A stretch of 64,000 bases of DNA from Myrica gale (taxonomy: Eukaryota > Streptophyta > Magnoliopsida > Fagales > Myricaceae). Of this stretch, positions 45,259 through 57,730 are shown piece after piece (position 1 is the stretch's first letter; the number at the start of each line of letters is the position of its first letter). The stretch spans positions 18,640,001 to 18,704,000 of the forward strand of contig OZ005606.1 in the NCBI GenBank assembly GCA_963930655.1, in the 5' to 3' direction. The translations under genes were made by a program, and so were the position numbers. Below the pieces are notes generated by a model. It ran no database searches. It was given only the letters and a program-made list of their open reading frames with translations, and had not been told where the DNA came from.

Positions 45259-47669
45259 ATCCCACTATCGATCAAAAAAGACATATATTCTTTAACACAT
45301 GATTTTAAAATATTCAAATAATTGCACCAACGAACAAAAATAAAGGCTGAATCAATGGCAAAAAGTTTCGTAAAGTTGATGGAATTAGGCCCACGAATAC
45401 GATTTGATCACACGAATGGATTGGAGAGTGACATAGTGAATCGCATCAAGTTTGGCCTACCCTTGTGTTACTAAAAACCCATCCCCTAACATGGTGTGCA
45501 AATTAAAGCTAAACGACCTTCAAAATTTGGATGCTTAAAAACGTTTCGTGATCATCTAACACGGTTTCTCATGTCGACTTAGCTGCATACAATCTTGTAC
45601 GTATTAATTATTAGGGGTAATGTCATTTTGCGCCCCTTAAGTATGGAGCAATTGCAATCGAATCCCTTTAAGTATCAAAACTGCGATTTACGCCCCATAA
45701 ATTTCAGACTGCGATTTACGCCCCATAAATTTCACGGAATTCGACATCACGTGCGTCGCACATGCGCCAATCCCACCTATCTTTACCGAATTACCCTTCC
45801 ACCTGTCTTTACCGAAATACCCTTCGTATACAATTTATACAAAGGCCAAAACTACAAAACACACAGCCCCCCATAAACAATTATTGCATCGGCAGCTCAG
45901 AAAAGGAAAACAACAATTTGATTAATATATGTAGCTACAGTACCCGGGCAGGGTTCCTCTGCACCAGGCCTACGATGATTACCTTCTTACAATTCGTCAG
46001 GATCTGGGAGTGAGGGCTTCATGCCATCCTCCGGAGAATGGCATGATCTAGTGCGCCAAATTACAAAGGAAACAAAGCTGAAGTACAAAAAATGGCGCAG
46101 ATCTTTCCCAAAAGATCAAAACCAAAATACTCAGAAGAAGGGAACATAAACCAACTCTTCGATGCTCTTGGACTTGGACTTTGTCCTGCTTCTCTTTAGA
46201 CCCAACCGACTTAGGTCTTTCAGACAAAGAGCATAGGTGTACGACTCTAGAGAGGCAGAGAGCGAAATATTATGGTTTTATCAGTTTTTTTCTCTTAAAC
46301 GAAGTGCAAAGTCTGAAGAAAAATTGACAGAATCAAGAAAGCATAACTAGCACGAGACCAGCTATCCATAAAATAGAGTACCATACAGAGTTCAGTCGTC
46401 ATAACACAACATCCCCATATACATTCACAGAGAAGCCCCCTGCATCGCTCGGCGCATGACCAAAGACCCCAAGCGCCAAATCTGCTCTACGTTCCATCTT
46501 TTATAGGAAGCTCAGAGGAACACAGAGAGACACACAAGGCAGAACACATTCTTGGTTAACGAACACATCCTCCACCGGACCACTGGTCCAGTTCTTCGGA
46601 ATCCACACCCTTATGGAATCAACGAAGACCGTCTTTAAGGAGAAACGTTGAAAGAGGAACGAGAACATCAAGTATAGGTTCTTCCCGTGCTTCAGAATTT
46701 TTCTTATTCAGCCAAAAAAAAAAAACAAAAACCCATCTCCTGATGATCTTTTCTGTATTTCTACCTTTTGCTCGGGTATGGCTACTTAACATGTTCAGTG
46801 CTTACGGATAGGAACCGAGCTAGGGGGCAAAATCAGTGGAATTTTTGTTTTGTTTTGTATTGAAAACAGAAAAAAAAATTGTTAATAATTTTGAGGGGGC
46901 AAAATGTAAAACGGAACTCCTCGAATGTCTAATCTTGACTTCGTCTCTACTTTCGGACCACATTAAAGAAATACACACGCAAAATACAATAAGATTGATT
47001 GTCATGCTAATTTCAGATTCAATCTCGATCTAGAACTGCTGAATTGGACCGTAAAGTGATATTGGTTGCAAAACTTGGGAATATCAAATTATTTTTTACA
47101 TATTTGCAAAGCGCTTTGTGAATATTTCACGTGCTTCATATGTATTTGGAATCCGAAATGTATCCAATTGTCTTGCATGCTTTGTGAAGAGAGAAAACAA
47201 AAAGCATACCATGAACATCTGCATAAGAAATGCATCAATAATATTTTTTTTATGTAATCTGATAATATTTTTTCTGTCGCAAGCATGATATTAGAACTAA
47301 AAGAAGTTCAAGACTAACTTTTTACCGATACAAATGTTCAAATGTCCAAATTGTTCCGAAGATACGCATAATTTACTGATACAAGAAGCCATTCAATAAC
47401 AATATACCCAAATTATCGTAATTGGATATTAGAGTAGCAAATGAGTACTGCCATACATCTAACACGCTAACAAGGATTGACGTCTCATCTACCAACACTA
47501 CTATCTTGCATCTCAATAATGATACCATTCCTTCCAAACCCCTCTCAAAACCATAAGATAATCACTAGTCAGTTCTCAGTTGGGTGGTTTAGGTCACAAG
47601 GTTTTATTAATTGTTAATTGGGACACATAATATTATAATAACAATAATAATGCAAGCTTAGCTAGTATC
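45259..47669. other. Intergenic, no gene recognised
   Basis: Contains a 28-bp tandem repeat (45680-45707 and 45708-45735) inside what looks like one arm of a MITE (TTTGCGCCCCTTAAGTATGG). An A-run lies at 46714. Short unsupported frames on both strands resemble no family I know. Confidence 0.45.
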
Positions 47670-47992
47670 CACTAGTAGAAAATCGGTCATCTCCGACGCG
47701 GTAAGTTGCGGACGTGGGTAAAGCGCATGCTTCTTCCACCACTCAGCCAAACTCGTCGAAGTCGAAGATTCACAGCTTGACCGCAAGTCAGCTTTGGCTT
47801 CTTGGTCGGTGAATGTCTAAATCGAAATTACTGTAGCGCTTATATAATTATTTTTTCCAACTCCACACTAAATCGACGAACCAGCCGTCGTGAGTGCCTT
47901 GGTAACCCAATCACCTTTCCTCCACCGCCTGGGTACGTCAAAAAAAAATCCTAGAGCCGACGAAGGTGGTCGTCACCAACGATTTTTTAGTG
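47670..47992. mobile_element. Possible 323-bp CACTA-like miniature element
   Basis: The left end CACTAGTAGAAAATCGGTC and the right end, reverse-complemented, CACTAAAAAATCGTTGGT are similar inverted termini of CACTA type. The interior is GC-richer than its flanks. The flanking triplets (ATC and CGA) do not match, so a target duplication is not supported. Confidence 0.35.
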
Positions 47993-49283
47993 CGATATTT
48001 ATGCCGACCACAATCTTCATTAGCCTAGATTTAAGTCCATATTGAAAAAAAAAATCACGTAGAAAAAGGCATCGGCGCAGGCGAGCCCCTTGCCCACTGT
48101 CCCAGAAGTAGACAATGAACAATTGCTTGCTCCCCGTGTGAGTTCTCCCGCCCGGGCGAAGACTCTGGTTTGAGAAAAAGGCAAAACGTGACGAATGTGT
48201 AGAGGGAAAGACAAGGGAGATATAGCTGGCCTTGGGACAATAGAGGAGTGACGGACCCCAGCATTGTTCATCAACATCAATTATAACATTAATTATAGCA
48301 TAGGAGGAAGATGCCATTTTGATTAATTTCAAGCCCTGCTCATGGTCCCCCCCAACTAGGTGAACCAAAGAAAATAGTACTGTCACTCTGATTACTATAT
48401 ATTCCAATCCCAACCACTAATTTTGTCATATCCAACCTAATGGATAGAGTTTTTTCTTTGAAAAAAAATACATGTACTCCCCAAGTTTGGGTTACTACAC
48501 TTTGTACCCTATCTTTCATTTTTATGATATTAAATCCCTCATATTTCGATTGTCAGTATCCTATATTTGAGGGTGTAAAGTGTACTTTCCTTTATTTATT
48601 TATTTAATTTTTCTAATAATGAGAAGTTTGTACATTCGGCTACTCACACTCGACTCTTATCCAAATTATAATCAAGAGTAAAGGAGCATCCAACCTGTTA
48701 ACTCGTGTCGATCTGAATTAATGGATATATAAATTAAACTCACTAATAGCTAGTGGATATGACCCGAAGAGTCTATTAATTATATATAGCAAAGTTACTG
48801 AATAATTATTTTTCATTTTATTAAGAGCATGATTAGTGGCGCGAGAGCATAATGACAGTTTTCTTTGTGCTATGTTTAGTCTTAATTGTATTCTTCCATT
48901 ACTGGGTACGTTTTCAGTTCACATATAAAAGTCGAGATACTGGCTAGCTAACCTAAGGTGTGAGGGAGCCTGCATAAGTCGTTATGATCCTGAAACTGTA
49001 CGAAGCGTATATGGTGACGGATGAGACATTGGGTTCTTGAAACCGAATCAAACCAAAAGGCCATGTTTGTCCCAAAAGTAGAAGGTCATGAAAAGCATGA
49101 ATGCAAGCTGCACCACCGGTACCAAAAAGAAAAAAAAAGTAAAAGCTCGAATGATTGAATGCCGGCGATCTAAATCGTTTCCCTAGCTAGTAGATTTTTT
49201 GAAATTTGCATATATAGCATTCCTCTTACCAGGATTTGGGACAACGGAGAACAACCAAATCATTGACTGAAGAGTTGAATATG

Positions 49284-49321
<38 letters not shown>

Positions 49322-50044
49322 CATGAAAAGGTTCAAATGAAATTATAGTCCTCTAACGAAAGTTAAGAAATTCAGTGGCACCTACTCGAAGAGAAGAAAA
49401 AGAGAGGGTAGTTAGGTTGGGGAGACAAGTACAAATTTTGCACCAAGTGGGGTGTATGGTTGGTTATTCAGAATAATTAATTTGCCGACTTCATCAAAGG
49501 AATGTGTTTCTTTGACAGCAATATATCATCGACAGTAATCAAGTTTTAGTTGATATTAAGCATTATCACTACACCGATAACCCTCTTTTTTCTCATGCTA
49601 CTGCGTTAATATACACAGTTTTGTATGTACTGAGGAGAATGATGAACACCTGAACAAGTACTCCCATCTGAAATTACCTACAAAAGAAAACGTTCGGATT
49701 AGGCCCTTTGCTCTCTCTAGAGAATTTATGGAGTTGATGCACCTTAATATCTATATGTCAAATCCATTTCATTTCAAGTTTGACTTCAAATTGGCTTGGT
49801 ATCAATCAATACAATTATTCAAGCAATGATTGGGAGTCCATCTTATACCTTAGCAGTGGTTTTTTTTTTTTTTTTCATACCAACTAATATAGTCCATCGA
49901 ATTGGAATCTCTAACTATACTGTAAGCAAAGCTCTATACACCAACAACCAGCGCATATTCCTTATGTTTAAAAAACCAACGGAGCAACTGACGGTAAAAA
50001 GAGATCTTCGGCAATATATTATTTTCACGGATACATATACTTGT
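47993..50044. other. Intergenic, no gene recognised
   Basis: An open minus frame at 47973-48413 has no family signature. Bases 48462-48595 look like one arm of a MITE with CACTTTGTACCC and AGGGTGTAAAGTGTAC. A (GA)n microsatellite lies at 49289-49319 and a T-run at 49860. Nothing else can be supported. Confidence 0.45.
49289..49319 (+). repeat. (GA)n microsatellite
   Basis: A pure GA run of about 31 bases. Confidence 0.95.
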
Positions 50045-50330
50045 CACCGATTAATTGTAAGAAGTTTGACACATTACATCCATCAACTATTAATATTAGA
50101 TACTTTACACTCTAAACTATACTCTTTGACATATTACACTCTCGGTCTATCAATAATATTCTCGATGAGTTAATGAATTGACAAAAGTATTCTCAATATA
50201 ATATTATCATCATTTTGGTCTAAAAATTTGACGGATGGTACAAAGTGTCTAAAATTGATAGTTAGAGAGGGTAATCTGTCAAACCAAATAGTTTAGTGTA
50301 GAGTGTATCATACCCTTAAAGTTGATAGAT
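50045..50330. mobile_element. Foldback MITE beside the cyclin 3' end
   Basis: The left half (TTTGACACATTACATCCATC, TTAATATTAGATACTTTACA) is mirrored inverted by the right half (AGTGTCTAAAATTGATAGTT, GGGTAATCTGTCAAACC). Ends are approximate. AT-rich, without coding capacity. Confidence 0.55.
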
Positions 50331-50523
50331 GAAAAATGAATTTATTCTGACTACAGGATTACACAAAGTATATCAACCGCAGATCCTGTTGAAGACATAC
50401 GGCTGCTCTGCAAGATATAGGAAATAACTTTATCTAATGGAATCATTTGGCCGTGTGGTAGAGCCCACAGCTCATTAAGTGTCACGAAGTACTTTCTGGA
50501 TTTGGATGGAAGACAGTATGACA

Positions 50524-50538
50524 CCCCCCCCCCCCCCC
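50524..50538 (+). repeat. Poly-C run
   Basis: Fifteen consecutive C's about 150 bp beyond the cyclin stop codon (minus sense), possibly in its 3' UTR. Confidence 0.95.
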
Positions 50539-50688
50539 ACAATCTTGTCCAGCGGTTTCCTGGGCTAATCTTTAGAAATGCTTTTTAACAGAAAAAAACA
50601 TTTGATGTAACACAAATCCTAGTAGCTTTACAATGCAAGTAGTATCTGTGAAAGTCTTCATGGCTTTCTAGTTAGATCAAAGACCCGG

Positions 50689-53600
50689 TTACAGGCAAGA
50701 AGCCTCAAACACATGCTTAAGAATGGCTTTGACAATCTCTACAGTATCCCCTTCTTTGCATGAGGTTACAAACTTCACTGCAACAACAAAGTTTCCTCAA
50801 TTAGTGGTTATCTCAAGTGGGCAATCTGTCCGACAAATTGAACAGCTCAGCTTCACTGCCAGATTGCTTGACATGTAAGAGATTTGAGAATATACTTTAA
50901 TGAAACCACTAATTATCTTTGCCGTATCATAGTAAATTTAAGATGATGTTATTTCTATTGGTCCGGAAATTGTTTAATACGAGTGAGAAGTATGACAAAA
51001 AAAGGTTTAGAAAGTCTTCAAAAGAATCTGGGTGGAACCAACATAGTGTAGCAACAATCTTATGGCCAAATCTTTCACTTTTGATACTCGTCCGGAAATA
51101 TTTTATAATAGTTCAATGAAAACCCACCTAATAGAAGGGAAGGGGGAAAGGAGGGCCCAGGGTCGTGAGAAAAACAAAAAGGCAAGGTATGTACAGGAAG
51201 GACCGAGTTAGAGTATATTGTAGTCCAAGGCACAGCAGCCCTCTCGAAAGCAAGCTAGCTAACCGAAGACCGTATAGGTCGGCCGGAAGAGGCCCCTTTC
51301 TTAATGATCTTACTCGTTGTCAGAAGCATCCAGCAACGTGTCTTTGGAAAAATTTTAGTACAAGCAAAGTTGCTAAGACAGTGAAAGAATCCCTCCCCTC
51401 AACGACCTATAGTTAATAGACATAATTTCGCCAATCCAATAGAATGGAAGAAAAAGAAAAAAAGAAAAGAGGAAAAGATTTGCAGACATAATTTCTCATA
51501 AAATTAACTTATAAAAAAAAATTCTCATAAAATAACAAAAAGAAAAAGAAACGCCTAATCCTGTTATCTCTGCAGAGAGATACCTACCACCTTGGCAGAC
51601 ATCAGAGGGTCATACACTATACTTATGGCATTCGCACTTGTTTTTTTCCATAACTAACCTGCTGTTGAAGAGGTATATATATGTCTACACATGAACTGCC
51701 AAAAACCTTACCCACCTCTCAAATCAGATTGTGACAGAGGAAGATATTTGTATGGTGCAGGATGGGTCGAATATCTTAGCTGGTTTGTATGAACCTTTGA
51801 TCACTTCCTAGTGAGACTGAGTGACTGATGGGTTATCTTGGCAACGGAGTCATTGTTTGATGACCCACAGAAAAATATTGTGCTTGCAAAATTGACTGGG
51901 ACGGTGAACCAATCTACAAGCTCAAAGTGAAATCGCTTTCAAAGACCACTAGAGAGATTTCTTTTGGGGGCAATGAGAACATATAGATATCAATCAAGAA
52001 GAGTCTTGGTTTCAGTATTTTGTATTGTTCTCGTCGGTTATTCTCCCATGATAAAACTAACCATCACCCAGAAAAACTAAAGCACGACAATACAAAATTG
52101 TAGCTAATATTCTTAACTCAAATCTCTAGTTCGTAAGGGTAAAGTGGGTTAAGCACCTCATGAATGTTGACCATAACAAACCTCTAGTATTTGTCAATGC
52201 TCTAAACTACAAGTTTACGCAGTCATTCCCTCCCCTGTAAACAAATCGGGCTCAGTACTTTCAATCTCTATAATCATGGCTCACATCGCAAGAAAATAAT
52301 TTGGATGGGGGCCATAAACGGGATTTTGCGAATACAGCACAGAAGTCCACCGACAGAGGGAAACGCACGACACTGGGCTTATGCAGTCCAGGTGAAACTT
52401 GCCCTCAGAGCCCTAAGGCGTCAGCAGTGATTCCATGAGTTTCGGGTACATATTGTACACCGGACCACAAGGTCGCTTTCTGGTGAATCATAAGATTGAT
52501 GATCAACGGGAGCAGGTGGTTAAGAGTCCATAGTTTGAGGATGGAACATGGCACAAAAGCCAGCTGTCCATCACTCAGCACCAATGTGAATACTCACGTA
52601 TGGGTTGGGAGGTGGCACCCCCATCAAAGTCATTGTGTGCAGTTGTATGAGCCATAAACTGACAGATCGAGGCTGGTTCTGTTTTTGGTGCTAAGGAGAG
52701 CCAATAGGTCAACAAATGGGCCTCCTGGATTTGATGGGGCCGCCTTCCTGTGAGGGACCGACAAACGTTGGGCCCGAAAACAACAAAAGGGCGGCCTCAA
52801 ATCCTTGCATATTGGCAGCGGGAGTTGTATAGACTATATGTAAAGGCCACACAGATCGTCAGGGTGATTTTCAACATCTATCTCTTGCAGTGGATGTAAT
52901 CAAGTAGTCTTTTGTTGGATTGATTCAGAAACCGCCGTCAGAGCAAACCTTTTCTTGACCCTCGTCTAAGAAATTATGGGACCCAATCGAGTTGGGTCCA
53001 TTTTCTGTTTTTTTTCCTTTTCTTTTCTCGCCCAATGTTTTTTTTTTCCGGCAACTGTAATCAAGTGGTCTTTTGTTGGACTGCTTCAGAAGCTGTCGTC
53101 TAGGCAAACTTTTGTTTTTTTGGCTCTCCTGTCAGAAAATTATGGGACTCAAACAAGTGAGTCCATTTTCTGTTTTCATTCTTCTTCTTTTTTTTTCTCG
53201 ATCATTTTTCTTTTCTCACCATACAGAATGTATTGGGGGTACTTGTTGGGGGTGGAACCTCTTGTATCCTTTTGTTTTATTAGTATAATGTCATAATATT
53301 CTTGCCTAAGAAAAAAGTACAGTAAATAACAACATGAGTGACCCCCCTCTCGTTCCGATACCAAATTCATTTCTAATTTATTTTTTTAAGCAAAGTCATT
53401 TTTAACTTGAAAGATGCAACCTCGGTGGATGAGTTTCTATAGGTATAATGACCCTAGATGCAAACTTAGTTTTCATAGCATGTGAAATCATCCTTATTGG
53501 AAAAGACGTAGATTTTATTATTTAAATTATTTTTTTAACAAAAAAGTGAGAAGAGAGGTAGCTTCCTCCATAAATCAAGGAATTACCATGTTTCATTAAT

Positions 53601-56600
53601 GATTTCAAAAACAATTTTTGGTTTCAAAATCAATTTCTCATTCAAACTTAATTTTTTTCCCTAAAATTCTTTTCCGTCCAAATAAAGTTTTCCTTCTAAT
53701 CATTATCTTATTTTCCGTGACAAGAAAAAAACAAACAAACATTACTCTCACAAAAACTTTACTCCCAATAATACCTTCATAACTTTTGCTTTCTCCAGAT
53801 AATAATTTCAAAAATTTCTATCATTACAACGAAAAAAAATGTTTTGAGAAATTTTTTTAGCCAAGGGAGAGGATAGCTAAACAAGTCTATACATCTCATA
53901 GATAAGAAAATACACGTGAGAGTGTGTGCATGCAGCGACATGTGCCATGTTTTTAGTAGAAGATAACTACACAAGTTTATACTCGTCCGGGCAAAATAAA
54001 AGCAAAACAGAAATGAACAGCTGTTATAAGTATTATCAAAAGGCAATTTATGCCAGATGAAGCAGCGGCATCAATCTTTCCAGATATATAGACCAATATT
54101 CTTCCCGCTGACAGAATGAATAACAGCTTACGTATTCTATAATAAAGCTCATGTTTCGAGTCTCTAAGTGTGCATAAGATTTCACTGTGTTATGTGAATG
54201 CCTAATGTTAGGTTAATGCCTAATATTCTCCTTCCCTAATATCTATGTCCCTGTAATAAAAAATTCTATTGAATTCAGAACAAACTGTCCTATGTACCAG
54301 GCACTGTTTGAATGCTTCTCCCTCAATAAATGTCATTACCATCAGAGGAAAAGCAATATATTATCCACTCTGACCAAAGCAGCATATTATACACACTGGC
54401 AATTAAAGACTTATGAGTTGATGCATTGAGCACCCTTTAATTGTCTTATAGTCAACATTTTATAGCATCAATTTTGTTTGAGGGAACAAGGCAGACAAAA
54501 TCTGCAGATTCTGTCCAAAGCCAGCACGTCTTGATCTATCTGTCTAATATGCTTGTGGCATCCCAGATATCAAGTCCCAAAATAAGGTAGTCAATTCGTT
54601 GGATATTTTCCATCAACTGTTGGTATCAAGTCCTAAACTGAGCTAGTCATTTGTTGGATGTTTACCAACACCTGGTGGAATTCTGAGAGAGATGGAACCA
54701 GAAAATGCTAACAATCATATTCAAGTATTTCAGGTTGAAGTTCCAAATGCCTTAATTCCTCATACTTCCATGGATCTGTAAGCAATGAAATTCAATCGCT
54801 GATGAATGATTTCAAGCTACTTAAGTTCAATAGGTCAAGAACTATATCTAGAGAACTTTCAGCCACCAGATGATTTTTTACTTCTCATTTGTATCTCAGG
54901 AAAACTCTTTTCTGTCCACCATGTTTCTTAGTCAACCTAGATGTCTTGACTGGTTGATGGTTCTTATTGTTGTAATGACTGAGCGAAGCACAAGTAGTGA
55001 TGGTGAAGGCATAATTCTCACAGCAGGATCGCTTCTCACATCATTGTTGGTGCAAAGTACAAATATCAGAATAGGGTGTCAGATTTGGATGAACAGAGGC
55101 AAGGGTTTAAGAAACTATCATAACAATACAGCAAATCTCATCATGTCAGTATCCTGATATCATCTACACAGTGGTTACAAAACCATTGATTTCACCTAGT
55201 AAGGTTCAGAAGCTTGAACTACCTGCTAAACCTCCTACTAAAAAATATTTTAGAATCACATTGAGTTCCTGAGATATATCTTCAAACACCTTCCCTAAAA
55301 TGCGAAGAAAACTTTTGTCCCTCTTGTAAATTAAGTAAGATTATAAAGAAACTCCTATAAATCAATCAATTGTAACACAAACAACTAAAAACTAAGGAGG
55401 AATGTTGATCTATTATGGTTGAAATCCAGTGGTAAAAACTGTTTATTAACTTAAGTAGGACTTGCTTGCTAAATCTAGGGCTCACATCCTTCTGTCTTCC
55501 ACAATTTCGTTTGGAAGAGCACTATGATATCATGGACCAAAAAGCACAATGACTTTACGAAGCGCACATGACGATAAAAGTTAGTGATGCAATTGCAAGA
55601 AAGAAATCAGAATTTCTTGTCAAAATGATCGTTCAGTGTTTAAGACCCGAAGAATACCTATTTCTGCTACTATTTTTCTGACTGTATTTTCAACTGGAAA
55701 AGAGCAGAAGTTTTGGGAAGCAGGTGAACAAAGAAAAGAAAAGGACTAGGCCCATGGTTTGTGTCACCTCAAGCAATGAATTACATGATATCTCATGATA
55801 GAATCTGTAGGCCAAAACAACTTCCTAAACTTTATGACAAGGATTGCTAGATACTTTCAATAGTTCAAGAAAACCACTTGGAGCATGTTCAAAAATGAAA
55901 AGCAAAAGAGAACAAAAAGGAAGGTGATGATATTTACGTGCAGTATCTTACCCCAAGGAAGAACAGGAAACTCACACTTCTGCTTAGGGATTGTAATGAC
56001 ATATGAAGCAACCTGCAATAGATAGGAAAACATACACCCAAAAGGGGAAAAGCATATAGATTTAATAAGTACGGTAATGGAAGTAGTTATATAGGTCCCA
56101 AATAAATGACTAAGAAAAAGACATGCCAAGATTGATGCAGCAAGAGAACGAGGAGAACTATAAAGGATCGATGTTTCCTCCTTTTCATAGAGAAGGTCCA
56201 TGATATCCATGCATGATTCAAAGTTCAAAACTTCGCCAACTTTTGCCATTCCCCTGTATGCAAAAACACAGAAAAGATACACCGTGATGAAGATAGTTAT
56301 ATCAATTTCGACAAAAGAACCAATATTTACGTTGACTGTTAAAGGAAAGAAACTACAACATTTACTTGAGAGTGAAGGAAATTAATCACAACTTTGAAAC
56401 AAAAGACTTACTTGAACTGACTATAAAGCTCTTCAAAAAACACGAAAGCAATGTTTGCCGTACCAATCTCAAAATCCAGTACCTTCAACATTGTACATAC
56501 ACAATGTAGGTCGAGGACTAATGGTGCAAGAAACTTCTATGGTCTGATGGGGATTTACCTGCAATAAGACCACCTCCTAGAGAATATCTTCATCAACCAC

Positions 56601-57730
56601 GATGAACATGACAACATAAATGATAAGCAGTTTCGGAAAGCACCATAGCAAGTAGCTTACTGCTTCTACGTAATCTCGAGTTGGAAAATGTTGTTCCTTG
56701 ATAGTTTTGTCTCCCAAAGACTTCAAACTTTTCACGGACATTGGACGGGAATCATGTATCTAAAGGAATGGATATAGTAAGCAGCATCAATATCAAAGAT
56801 ACGGAACTACATGAGAGTCTCTACAATGGAGAATGATGAAAACCTACTTTGCTTGAAATCCATATACAAATCATCGCAAACAACTGCAAATTGCTCTCTC
56901 TTATTGGCTGCAAAAGCCAGTTTGCCTTGTCATAGCGTTGTGCAAACCTTCACAAGAGCAATGCAATTCTACAGTTAACAAATGAGCATGAATTCTGCGA
57001 AAAGCAGCTCTATTCCCTCTGCAATATCACGAGACAATGACTTGGAAAAATATAAGAAATAGTAATGAAAACATAGAAGAAACCATAGAGAATCCGATTC
57101 TTCCTACAAGGACGACCTTGTGTAAAAATTGTCGAACAAGATTAGGGCTTCCGATGAATCCTCGTCTCACCGAAACTCAGTAAAAGATAACAAGAGTAAG
57201 AAATTATACAGAAAAAAAGGATGGACAAATTAGAAGAGGAGTGAAATGTTGGCTGAGGCAAAAACCATAATTGTGTTATCATAGATGCCCCCACAGGATT
57301 TGCAACACACACTGAGAGCCGAGAGGGAATTAACATTTCAAATAATGAAAATCACCTATATAAATCATAATCGAGGAATCATACTATATAAACATGAACG
57401 TATATTTAGAATGCAATGGCATAGCTTGAGACATTCAAAACAATCACGTTATAGAAGAGCAAAAGAAGAGATCAAATGTAGACCTGGACAGAGACGGGTA
57501 GAATCGATCAGCGAATAGAGACAATGCGGCGTATTTGACGATCGGAGCGACTTTGAGTTCCTTGATTTGTCATAATCCACAAGAAATCGAATAAAGTTTG
57601 CTCGTTCTTTTGTTTGAGGAATACTCATGAATTGGATAGCACGAACACGGAAATAATGAGATTAAAGAAGGAAAAGGAAAGGACAAACCTCAGCGGATCG
57701 GATGAGGAAGTCTACCAGTGGAAGCCGCAT
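50689..57730 (-). CDS. Cyclin-J18-like protein
   Basis: A plant-specific J18-type cyclin, expected to bind a cyclin-dependent kinase; expressed in shoot apices in Arabidopsis. Exons (minus): 57689-57730 (MRLPLVDFLIRSAE), 57484-57560, 56848-56947, 56661-56759, 56569-56586 (18-nt microexon EVVLLQ), 56412-56482, 56127-56253, 55952-56012, 50689-50777. They join in phase to 227 codons plus TAA, the usual family length. Cyclin-box landmarks: PIVKYAALSLFADRF, QPIRESNLQLFAMICIWIS, VLDFEIGTANIAFVFFEELY, KVGEVLNFESCMDIMDLLYE, SPRSLAASIL, VASYVITIPKQKCEFPVLPW, and a C-terminal VKFVTSCKEGDTVEIVKAIL. The ATG at 57730 was chosen by fit, although the frame is open further upstream. Odd points: a GC donor after 56127 and a 5174-bp last intron full of repeats. 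No stop or frame break was seen, so it looks functional. Confidence 0.92.
51165..51420 (+). other. Unidentified, compositionally distinct block in cyclin intron
   Basis: This block is less AT-rich than its surroundings and includes AGCAGCCCTCTCGAAAGCAA and GGTCGGCCGGAAGAGG. Its style reminds me of plant mitochondrial DNA, but I cannot name a gene in it. The open frame 51165-51416 has no family match. Confidence 0.2.
52875..53316 (+). repeat. Imperfect tandem pair ending in a LINE-like 3' tail
   Basis: About 155 bp at 52895-53048 is repeated at 53058-53208 with scattered changes; both contain TAATCAAGT.GTCTTTTGTTG and GTCCATTTTCTGTTTT. The stretch then runs into TACTTGTTGGGGGTGGAACC, TTTTGTTTTATTAGTATAAT and an A-run at 53310, like the tail of plant L1 LINEs. 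It lies in the long last intron of the cyclin gene. Confidence 0.5.
53317..55900. other. Remainder of the cyclin last intron
   Basis: AT-rich. A minus-sense frame near 54720-54790 (reading DPWKYEELRHLELQPE after a TTACAG) would join in phase to the exon ending 55952, but it has no cyclin homology. The true last exon is at 50689-50777. No complete transposon is recognised. Confidence 0.45.

Noticed and set aside
47973-48413. 146-codon minus-strand frame
   Set aside because: No recognisable domain, near-random composition, and it overlaps a possible transposon end.
54720-54800. Candidate terminal cyclin exon (DPWKYEELRHLELQPE)
   Set aside because: It joins in phase but is unlike any cyclin J18 tail. 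The exon at 50689-50777 matches the family.
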